Assembly (NCBI GenBank): GCA_964432945.1
Contig: CAYSPO010000044.1
Coordinates: 1 to 9,257, forward strand
Reading direction: 5' to 3'
Length of the DNA stretch: 9,257 nt
Origin: CAYSPO01 sp964432945
GTDB taxonomy: Bacteria; Bacillota; Clostridia; Tissierellales; Peptoniphilaceae
The notes beneath the pieces were generated by a model. The model saw only the letters and a list, made by a program, of their open reading frames with translations. It was not told where the DNA came from and searched no databases. Position numbers and translations under genes: made by a program. Below, piece by piece: positions 1 to 6,106 of this stretch. The first letter of the stretch is position 1; each line of letters begins with the position of its first letter.

Positions 1-378
1 TCTAAGTTTAGAGAGCAGCTTAGCGATACTTTCTTTGTAACAAAAGGTATGGAAGGTTGTTTGTTCGTATATGATGAAGAAGAATGGGAAATATTAGCCA
101 CAAAAATAAACAGTATGAACCAATTGAGCAGAAAGGAAGCAAGGGCTTTTGCTAGGCTTTTTTATGCTGGAGCTTCCAATTTACAATTAGATAATCAAGG
201 ACGAATCCTTATTCCAGCTAACCTGAGAACATATGCTGGTATAGATAAGGAAGTTTACATATTAGGAATTGCCAAAAGAATAGAAATTTGGTCTAAGGAA
301 AGATGGGAAGCTTATAATGATGATGAATCATTGAATTATGAAGTGCTTTCAGATCAACTTATGGATCTAGACTTATAG
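1..378 (+). CDS. mraZ: MraZ, dcw-cluster transcriptional regulator (5' truncated by window edge)
   Basis: The frame is open from base 1 to the TAG at 376-378, giving 125 residues. MraZ proteins are usually about 140-150 residues, so roughly 20 N-terminal residues lie outside the window. MraZ is a DNA-binding protein with two SpoVT/AbrB-like half domains that represses its own dcw operon through repeats upstream of mraZ. The visible part opens with SKFRE, the end of the first half domain, then GCLFVY near residues 19-24. The second half domain, with DNQGRILIPANLR, is encoded at about 190-230. The first ATG in the window (49) lies inside the conserved domain and is not the true start. The gene stands 13 bases before rsmH, the classic mraZ-rsmH pair. 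The operator repeats and promoter it should bind are upstream and cannot be examined. Family assignment is secure. Confidence 0.95.
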   Translation, partial: SKFREQLSDTFFVTKGMEGCLFVYDEEEWEILATKINSMNQLSRKEARAFARLFYAGASNLQLDNQGRILIPANLRTYAGIDKEVYILGIAKRIEIWSKERWEAYNDDESLNYEVLSDQLMDLDL

Positions 379-391
379 AAAGGTGTAGCTG

Positions 392-1315
392 ATGTTTGAA
401 CATATTCCTGTTCTAAAAGATGAAGTTATAGAGGGATTGAATATAAAAGAAGACGGCATATATTTAGATTGTACCTTAGGAGGGGCAGGCCACTCATCTG
501 AGATTTTAAAAAGGTTAACATCAGGTAAGCTACTAGCTTTTGATCAAGATATTTCTGCAATTGAGGCTTCTAGACAAAGATTAGAGAAAATATCAAATAG
601 CTTTAAAATATATAATATGAATTATAGCCAAGCTCCTAGAGTTTTAAAAGAAGAAGGAATAAAGGTGGACGGAATTTTGATGGATATAGGAGTTTCATCT
701 CATCAAATTGACACACCTGAAAGAGGTTTTTCATATATGCACGATGCCCCATTAGATATGAGAATGGATAGATCAAAGGACTTTACAGCTCGAGATTTAC
801 TTAATGAATATTCTGAAGATGAACTAACAGAAATATTTCTAAAATATGGGGAAGAAAAATGGTCTAAGAGAATTGCTCAATTTATAGTTGCTAGAAGGAA
901 AGAAAATCCTCTTGAGACTACATTTGATTTAGTAGATGTAATTAAAGCTGCGGTTCCAGCTGGGGCAAGGAAAAAAGGACACCCAGCAAAGAGAGTTTTT
1001 CAAGCAGTAAGGATAAAGGTTAATGAAGAGTTAAAAGTTTTAGAAGATACCATTCCTGAATTAGTGGATTGCTTGAATCCAAAAGGTAGATTTCTAGTAA
1101 TAAGTTTTCATTCTCTAGAAGATAGAATTGTAAAAGATATTTTTAAATATGAGTCTTTAAACTGTATATGTCCACCCCAACTACCAATTTGCCAATGTGA
1201 TAAAGAAAAAACTTTAAAATTGATAACTCGGAAACCAATTGTAGCTTCTGAGGAAGAAATGGAAAGTAATGCAAGGGCAAAAAGTGCTAAATTAAGAATT
1301 GCTGAGAGGATATAG
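392..1315 (+). CDS. rsmH: 16S rRNA (cytosine(1402)-N(4))-methyltransferase RsmH (MraW)
   Basis: RsmH transfers a methyl group from S-adenosylmethionine to N4 of C1402 in 16S rRNA, tuning the ribosomal P site. The 307-residue product has the usual family length (about 310). Visible signatures in order: HIPVL (4-8); the SAM loop LGGAGHS (29-35); FDQD (50-53); MDIGVSS (97-103), the family's LDLGVSS; RGFSY (111-115) and DMRMD (122-126); HPAKRVFQAVRI (197-208); FHSLEDR (239-245); a CxCP...CxC cysteine cluster (C258, C260, C267, C269) common in this family; and the terminal SNARAKSAKLR (292-302). The ATG at 392 follows AAAGGTG (379-385) by 6 bases, and the protein begins at the conserved HIPVL segment, so the start is firm. 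It lies between mraZ and ftsL, as in most bacteria. Nothing in it looks broken. Confidence 0.97.
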   Translation: MFEHIPVLKDEVIEGLNIKEDGIYLDCTLGGAGHSSEILKRLTSGKLLAFDQDISAIEASRQRLEKISNSFKIYNMNYSQAPRVLKEEGIKVDGILMDIGVSSHQIDTPERGFSYMHDAPLDMRMDRSKDFTARDLLNEYSEDELTEIFLKYGEEKWSKRIAQFIVARRKENPLETTFDLVDVIKAAVPAGARKKGHPAKRVFQAVRIKVNEELKVLEDTIPELVDCLNPKGRFLVISFHSLEDRIVKDIFKYESLNCICPPQLPICQCDKEKTLKLITRKPIVASEEEMESNARAKSAKLRIAERI

Positions 1316-1317
1316 CT

Positions 1318-1794
1318 ATGGAACAAAGAAAAATTAGACAATATCACGATGAGGACACAAATCGCAAAAAGAAAAAAATCACTGTAGCTAATGATAGGAT
1401 AACAAATATTGAAGCAAGGAAAAGAATAAGAGCTAAAAAGAGAAATAAAAATATATTGATAGCTGTCCTTTCTTTCTTTTGTGTTGTAATGTCTATACAA
1501 GTTATCATGAATTATACACAAATTTCGCAAGTGTCTACTACTATTGATGAAATAGAAAACCAAATTGAACTTAAAGAGTCAGAAAGAGATAGTCTTGTTA
1601 GTAAACTTGAACCATACAAGGCTACAACTAGGATTGAACAATTAGCTAAATTAAATTTGGGCATGGACTACCCTAGAGGAGATCAAATCGTAAAAATCGA
1701 TGTAAAAAAAAGAGCAAAAGCTAGTGAAATTATTATAGAGAAAGAAAAATCCTTTATGGATTCAATTCTTTCTGCTTTAGGACATGAGGAATAA
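1318..1794 (+). CDS. ftsL: Cell division protein FtsL (bitopic septal protein)
   Basis: The 158-residue product has FtsL architecture. A long, very basic cytoplasmic part (1-44, rich in K and R) is followed by one membrane segment at about 45-65. An external coiled-coil-like stretch (about 67-98, with polar and leucine/isoleucine spacing) follows, then the short conserved patch RIEQLAKLNLGM (105-116). FtsL sequences diverge strongly, so the call rests on this topology and on position between rsmH and the class B PBP gene. FtsL forms a complex with DivIC/FtsB and FtsQ/DivIB that recruits and activates FtsW and the septal transpeptidase. The ATG at 1318 lies 2 bases after the rsmH stop. Its ribosome site GAGAGGA (1304-1310) lies inside the end of rsmH, which suggests translational coupling. 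An A8 run at 1704-1711 precedes a charged C-terminal tail of about 30 residues beyond the conserved patch. A DivIC-like identity is less likely from context. Confidence 0.88.
   Translation: MEQRKIRQYHDEDTNRKKKKITVANDRITNIEARKRIRAKKRNKNILIAVLSFFCVVMSIQVIMNYTQISQVSTTIDEIENQIELKESERDSLVSKLEPYKATTRIEQLAKLNLGMDYPRGDQIVKIDVKKRAKASEIIIEKEKSFMDSILSALGHEE
1786..1790 (+). promoter_or_regulatory. Ribosome binding site deciding the PBP start
   Basis: GAGGA lies 5 bases before the ATG at 1796. The earlier in-frame ATG at 1784 would itself contain this site and has only an AGG two bases ahead of it, too close to serve. The site therefore favours 1796, one base after the ftsL stop. Confidence 0.6.
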
Positions 1795-1795
1795 G

Positions 1796-3811
1796 ATGAA
1801 GGAACTTTCAAATAGACTGACTTTTTTTTATTGTTTGGCAATTTTGGTAAGTTTAGGGCTAATTGGAAGAATAGTATATATTCAAAAGTATAATGAAGAT
1901 TATAAAAAATTAGCTGTTGAGCAAAGGAAAAATATAAAAGAGGTACCCCCCCCAAGGGGTAACATCTATGATAGCCAAGGCAATCCTTTAGCTGAAACAG
2001 TTAAGTCTAACTCACTTTACCTTTATCCTTATTATGTCAATGACGAAGTAAGGTTAGTGGAATTTTTAGAGAAATCTCTTGGTATTGATAATAAAGAAAT
2101 ACAAAAAGCTATTAAATCTGAAGATAAAACTAAAATAAAAGAAAAGTTAAATGGCGAAGAGATAGATAAAATCAATACTGCCAACTTAGCCGGATTAAAG
2201 ATAGAAACTGATAGTGAGAGAGCTTATCCAAATAACGACTATGCTGCTCATGTTTTAGGTTTTCTAGATGGTGAAGGTCATGGGCTTTATGGTTTAGAAG
2301 CATATTACGATGATATATTATTTGGAGAACCAGGGTTAAATATAGAAAATAAATCAGCAACTGGAGGCTCTATTCCTTATGAAAAGCCAGAAAAACAAGA
2401 GGCATATAAGGGATCAGATCTTTTCTTAACTATTAATCCTACAATTCAAGAGTTAGTAGATAAATATGGAACAGAAACTTATGAAGAATTTAAGCCAAAG
2501 AAACTTACTGTAATTGTAATGGATCCTAATAATGGTAATATTCTAGCAATGGAGAACTTCCCTAACTACGATCCAAATGAACCAAGAAAAAGCGTTCAAG
2601 AAGAATATAAAGAACAAAATATAAGTGATGAAGAATTGACTAATCATCTTTTTGAAAGATGGAGAAGTTTTGCGACTAATGATGTTTATGAGCCTGGATC
2701 TATTTTTAAGTGCGTTACAGCTGCAGCTGCTTATGAAGAAAAAGTCGCAACTGATAAAACTGTTTATCCTTGTACTGGGATAATGGAAGAAGTTCCAGGA
2801 ATGCCTGTTTATTGTCATGTTTATCCAAATGGTCATGGGGATCAAAATATCGAAGAGGCTATGGCAAATTCTTGTAATCCAGCATTTACTCAAATGGGTT
2901 TTGCTTTAGGTAATGAGAAGATGCTTGAATATATAAATAAGTTTGGATTTAATGACCCAACAAAAATTGATTTACCAGGTGAAATTGCAGGAATGGTTCC
3001 AGAAACTGTAGAAGATTTAACTCAAGCAAGATTAGCAACAACAAGCTTTGGACATGGTATAGCTCTTACTCCTATACAAGTAGCAACATCAATTAGCTCT
3101 ATTGTAAATGGTGGAACTTTATATCAGCCAAAATTAGTTGCAAAGATTATCGATGGTAAAACTGGTCAAGAGAAATCTATAAAAGATATAAAAGTAAGAG
3201 AAGTTATATCTGAAAATACATCAAATAGAATGAAAGAGCTAATGGTATACGGAGTTGATCATGGTACTGCAAATGGGGCACAAATTCCAGGATTTGCCAT
3301 TGCTGGTAAAACAGGTACGAGTGAAAAGTTTGTAGATGGTTCTTATAATCCTGATATAACCGTCGCATCATTTGTTGGTGTATATCCAGTAGACAAACCT
3401 GAATATGTGATTTTAACTGTAGCAGATGAGCCTGAAGGAGCAACAAGTGGAAATGTTGTTACAGCACCACTTGTAAAAAAGATAATTGAAGGATTAATAG
3501 ATATGAGATCAGAGATGGCGACAAGAGAACTTTATCCTAATGAATCGATAGAAGATGCAATCGATGAAACAGAACCATCTATTGAGGAAACTGAATATAC
3601 TGAGGAAATTAGTGAAAATCCTACTGAAACAGAGATACCTGATGTTACAGGATACTCTATAGGAGTAGGAGTTATTGTTTTGAATGAATATGGTTTTGTG
3701 GCTAACATTTCCAGTGACAATTACAATGAAGATTCAATAATAATTCTCCAAGAACCTATGGGAGGAGAATATGCACCAGAGGGAAGCACTATAGATATAA
3801 TCGCGGAATAA
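1796..3811 (+). CDS. Class B penicillin-binding protein, septal transpeptidase with C-terminal PASTA domain (FtsI/PBP2B/SpoVD type)
   Basis: This is the D,D-transpeptidase that cross-links septal peptidoglycan outside the membrane, anchored by one N-terminal helix (about 7-28). From the ATG at 1796 it has 671 residues. Visible parts: the dimerisation domain with PPPRGNIYD (51-59); the transpeptidase domain with catalytic SIFK (S302, K305), the second motif SCN (359-361) and the third motif KTG (505-507); two cysteines (C326, C340) at positions I recall as conserved in clostridial homologues, followed by GHG; an acidic linker (about 583-612); and one PASTA domain opening with IPDV (614-617). 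An in-frame ATG at 1784 would add 4 residues and overlap ftsL by 11 bases, but ribosome-site spacing favours 1796. Its place after ftsL suits ftsI/pbpB. One PASTA domain is also typical of SpoVD, so a sporulation role cannot be excluded and no symbol is given. A C8 tract lies at 1946-1953. Confidence 0.94.
   Translation: MKELSNRLTFFYCLAILVSLGLIGRIVYIQKYNEDYKKLAVEQRKNIKEVPPPRGNIYDSQGNPLAETVKSNSLYLYPYYVNDEVRLVEFLEKSLGIDNKEIQKAIKSEDKTKIKEKLNGEEIDKINTANLAGLKIETDSERAYPNNDYAAHVLGFLDGEGHGLYGLEAYYDDILFGEPGLNIENKSATGGSIPYEKPEKQEAYKGSDLFLTINPTIQELVDKYGTETYEEFKPKKLTVIVMDPNNGNILAMENFPNYDPNEPRKSVQEEYKEQNISDEELTNHLFERWRSFATNDVYEPGSIFKCVTAAAAYEEKVATDKTVYPCTGIMEEVPGMPVYCHVYPNGHGDQNIEEAMANSCNPAFTQMGFALGNEKMLEYINKFGFNDPTKIDLPGEIAGMVPETVEDLTQARLATTSFGHGIALTPIQVATSISSIVNGGTLYQPKLVAKIIDGKTGQEKSIKDIKVREVISENTSNRMKELMVYGVDHGTANGAQIPGFAIAGKTGTSEKFVDGSYNPDITVASFVGVYPVDKPEYVILTVADEPEGATSGNVVTAPLVKKIIEGLIDMRSEMATRELYPNESIEDAIDETEPSIEETEYTEEISENPTETEIPDVTGYSIGVGVIVLNEYGFVANISSDNYNEDSIIILQEPMGGEYAPEGSTIDIIAE
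1944..1961 (+). repeat. C8 homopolymer within a 6-bp inverted repeat
   Basis: TACCCC (1944-1949) can pair with GGGGTA (1956-1961) around the loop CCCCAA. The loop and left arm together form a run of eight C (1946-1953). It lies in the PBP coding region and supplies the consecutive proline codons CCC CCC CCA just before the conserved RG. It is seen directly; any function is unknown. Confidence 0.8.
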
Positions 3812-3812
3812 G

Positions 3813-3821
3813 TGCTATAAT
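3813..3821 (+). promoter_or_regulatory. Possible extended -10 promoter element upstream of mraY
   Basis: TGCTATAAT matches the extended -10 consensus TGnTATAAT exactly. It lies in the 29-base gap between the PBP gene and mraY. No convincing -35 hexamer is present 16-18 bases upstream, which is tolerable for extended -10 promoters. A transcript would begin near 3828, almost on top of the ribosome site, leaving a very short leader. In A/T-rich DNA such a match may arise by chance. Confidence 0.35.
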
Positions 3822-3828
3822 ATTTCTT

Positions 3829-3833
3829 GGAGG
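3829..3833 (+). promoter_or_regulatory. Strong ribosome binding site of mraY with all-T spacer
   Basis: GGAGG lies 7 bases before the ATG at 3841, and the whole spacer (3834-3840) is T. It fixes the mraY start. Confidence 0.85.
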
Positions 3834-3840
3834 TTTTTTT

Positions 3841-4794
3841 ATGAATATAAATTATTTAGCTAGGGAATTGTTATTTTCCCTAATTGTTGCCTTGGTACTA
3901 GGTAAAATAATAATACCTATACTTAACAGACAATCTATTGGACAAAATGTGAGTGAATATGGACCAGAAAGTCATTTGAAAAAGCAGGGAACACCTACTA
4001 TGGGTGGAATAATAATTTTTCTTACCTTGGTAATAGGAGTACTTGTTTTTAAATTATTTTCTAAAGAAATGATTGTTACATTAGTAGCATGCTTTGGTTT
4101 TGGGATAATTGGATTTATAGATGACTTTTTAATGCTTATTATGAAAAGAGCAGAAGGATTAACTCCTAAGCAAAAAATGGCTCTTCAGATTATTTTAAGT
4201 ATTATTGTAACTTATCTAATTAAAACTCTGTTACCTGCAAATTTTGCTATATATAAGATACCTTTTGTTGGAAAAGAAGTTAAGTTAGAGTTAATATCTT
4301 ATTTCTTATATCCTTTAGTTTTAGTAGCATCTGCTAATGCAGTTAATCTAACTGATGGATTAGATGGTTTAGTTTCTTCTGTATCTCTTCCAGTTTTTGT
4401 TTTCTTAGGATTTGTAAGCCAACAAACTACTTTACTTAATGAGTTTTCTGTTATTATGTTAGGCAGTCTTTTGGGGTTTTTAGCTTATAATACTAATAAA
4501 GCATCTGTATTTATGGGAGACACTGGTTCTATGACTATAGGTGGTGCAGTCGGAATTCTAAGTATTTTAACAGGTTATACCCTTTATTTACCAATTTTCG
4601 GAATAATATATGTAATAGAAGCAGGATCAGTAATTATACAAGTAATTAGCTATAAGACAAGAAATAAGAAAAGAGTATTTTTGATGACACCTATTCATCA
4701 TCACTTCGAACTTAAGGGTTTTAATGAACAAAAGATAGTTACTAACTTTACTATTGTAACTGTAATAGCTGTCTTAATCAGTATATTAATTTAG
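3841..4794 (+). CDS. mraY: Phospho-N-acetylmuramoyl-pentapeptide-transferase MraY
   Basis: MraY transfers phospho-MurNAc-pentapeptide from UDP to undecaprenyl phosphate in the membrane, making lipid I. The 317-residue product is near family length and is hydrophobic throughout, consistent with ten membrane helices. Signatures: HLKKQGTPTMGG (45-56); the paired acidic residues D94-D95; the downstream lysine in PKQK (K112); NAVNLTDGLDGL (166-177); FMGDTGS with D227; and the triple histidine PIHHHFELKG (284-293). The active-site acidic and histidine residues known from the family are all present. Some usually conserved positions differ: S38 where most have Arg before xxGP, M98 where DDxxK has Lys, F294 for Trp. 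The start at 3841 has a strong GGAGG site. It follows the PBP gene directly, with no murE or murF between, and murD begins 9 bases after its stop. Confidence 0.97.
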   Translation: MNINYLARELLFSLIVALVLGKIIIPILNRQSIGQNVSEYGPESHLKKQGTPTMGGIIIFLTLVIGVLVFKLFSKEMIVTLVACFGFGIIGFIDDFLMLIMKRAEGLTPKQKMALQIILSIIVTYLIKTLLPANFAIYKIPFVGKEVKLELISYFLYPLVLVASANAVNLTDGLDGLVSSVSLPVFVFLGFVSQQTTLLNEFSVIMLGSLLGFLAYNTNKASVFMGDTGSMTIGGAVGILSILTGYTLYLPIFGIIYVIEAGSVIIQVISYKTRNKKRVFLMTPIHHHFELKGFNEQKIVTNFTIVTVIAVLISILI

Positions 4795-4803
4795 AGGTAA
4801 ATT

Positions 4804-6105
4804 ATGGAAAATATAGTTATTCTTGGATTTGGTATAAGTGGATATTCTGCTTACCAAGCCCTTAAAGATAAATATAATATCTATGTACAAGATGATAATA
4901 TAGAAGAAATTAAAGCTAAAAATTTAAATTTAAAAATAAAAGCTATTAGTTCAATAGATCAATTAAAAGATATTGATCCTGTTTTTGTGGTCAAAAGTCC
5001 AGGAATTAAGCCTGAAAATAAATATGTGAAAGCATGTAAAGAAAATTCTTATGATTTAATGTCTGATCTTGAGCTTGCATATAGGCTATTTCCTAATAGA
5101 AAAATAATTGCAATTACAGGAACTAATGGCAAAACTACTACAACAAGTCTTGTAGGAGAAATCATCAAAAATGCAGGTAAGACTGTTCATGTTATAGGAA
5201 ATATAGGTAGTGGTATTTTACAAGCATTCGCTAAAGGTAGTGAAGAAGATGTTTATTTAATTGAGGTATCTAGTTTTCAACTAGAAGATACTTCTACTTT
5301 TCGCCCTAACATAGGTGCTTTTTTGAATTTTTCCCCAGATCATTTAGACTGGCATGGAAGTATAGAAAATTACTTTGCAGCAAAATGTAAAATTTTTGAA
5401 AATATGTTAGATTCAGATATCTTTATAGTTAATAAGGATACTCAGCTACCAGAGAAAATATCTTCAAAGGAATATGTTCTATTCTCTAAATCTAACTCTG
5501 CTGATTATTATATAAATAACGATGAAATTTGTGGTCCTAATGGCACAATTCTAGCTCTAGAAAGCATAAAGTTGCCAGGAGCTCATAATCTAGAGAATAT
5601 TTTAGCAGCGGTTGCGATAACAAGTGAGTTTGGAATTGATAAAGAAATAATTGAAAATACAATTAAGAATTTTTTAGGTGTTGAGCATAGAATTGAGTTT
5701 GTAAGAGAATTAAATAAAGTCAAGTATTATAATGATTCAAAAGGAACTAATGTAGATTCCACTATAAAAGCCTTGGAAGCCTTTGAATGTCCTCTAATAG
5801 TTATTGCAGGAGGGTATGATAAGAAGGTGGATTTTACTGAATTAATGAATGTTGCAAAATCTAGGGTGAAGTCCTTTGTTTTACTAGGTCAAACAAAAGA
5901 TTTACTAAAAGAGCAAGCTGAAAATGTAGGTATAGAATGTTACATTGTCGAAACTATGAAAGATGCTGTTAGTAAATCATATGAACTTGCTGAAAAATCT
6001 GATATTGTTTTACTTTCACCTGCTTGCGCTAGCTGGGGAATGTACGATAATTTTGAGCAAAGAGGAAGAGATTATAAAAATCTTGTAAATGAATTGGAGT
6101 GTTAA
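4804..6105 (+). CDS. murD: UDP-N-acetylmuramoylalanine--D-glutamate ligase MurD
   Basis: MurD is the cytoplasmic Mur ligase that adds D-glutamate to UDP-MurNAc-L-Ala using ATP. At 433 residues it has a typical length. The three-domain layout is visible. The N-terminal Rossmann-like domain has GFGISG (8-13) and SPGIKP (65-70). The central ATPase domain has the P-loop TGTNGKTTT (105-113), GNIG (132-135), EVSSFQLE (154-161), SPDHLDWHG (177-185) and K194 in AAK, the position of the carbamylated lysine. The C-terminal domain has EHRIEF (294-299), NDSKGTN (310-316), AGGYDKK (335-341) and SPACASWGM (405-413). G412 replaces the Asp usual after SPACAS[WFL]. The ATG at 4804 follows AGAGG (4793-4797) by 6 bases. 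It sits between mraY and ftsW, as in many dcw operons. Confidence 0.97.
   Translation: MENIVILGFGISGYSAYQALKDKYNIYVQDDNIEEIKAKNLNLKIKAISSIDQLKDIDPVFVVKSPGIKPENKYVKACKENSYDLMSDLELAYRLFPNRKIIAITGTNGKTTTTSLVGEIIKNAGKTVHVIGNIGSGILQAFAKGSEEDVYLIEVSSFQLEDTSTFRPNIGAFLNFSPDHLDWHGSIENYFAAKCKIFENMLDSDIFIVNKDTQLPEKISSKEYVLFSKSNSADYYINNDEICGPNGTILALESIKLPGAHNLENILAAVAITSEFGIDKEIIENTIKNFLGVEHRIEFVRELNKVKYYNDSKGTNVDSTIKALEAFECPLIVIAGGYDKKVDFTELMNVAKSRVKSFVLLGQTKDLLKEQAENVGIECYIVETMKDAVSKSYELAEKSDIVLLSPACASWGMYDNFEQRGRDYKNLVNELEC
6096..6099 (+). promoter_or_regulatory. Ribosome binding site deciding the ftsW start
   Basis: GGAG lies 7 bases before the ATG at 6107, inside the last codons of murD. The earlier in-frame ATG at 6089 has no purine-rich site ahead of it. 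Confidence 0.6.
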
Positions 6106-6106
6106 G

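Noticed and set aside
49..51. ATG at 49 as the start of mraZ
   Set aside because: The frame is open upstream to base 1 and encodes SKFRE and further MraZ residues, so this Met is internal.
1108..1563. Open frame of 151 codons on the minus strand
   Set aside because: It lies opposite the secure rsmH and ftsL genes, has no recognisable motif or ribosome site, and looks like a shadow of A/T-rich coding DNA.
2543..2893. Open frame of 116 codons on the minus strand within the PBP gene
   Set aside because: It is antisense to the transpeptidase active-site region. Its hydrophobic, cysteine-rich translation is a by-product of the sense codons.
1796..3811. Naming the PBP spoVD specifically
   Set aside because: A single PASTA domain and the SCN motif fit SpoVD, but the position after ftsL with no second PBP gene fits the vegetative septal enzyme. 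Sequence alone does not decide.
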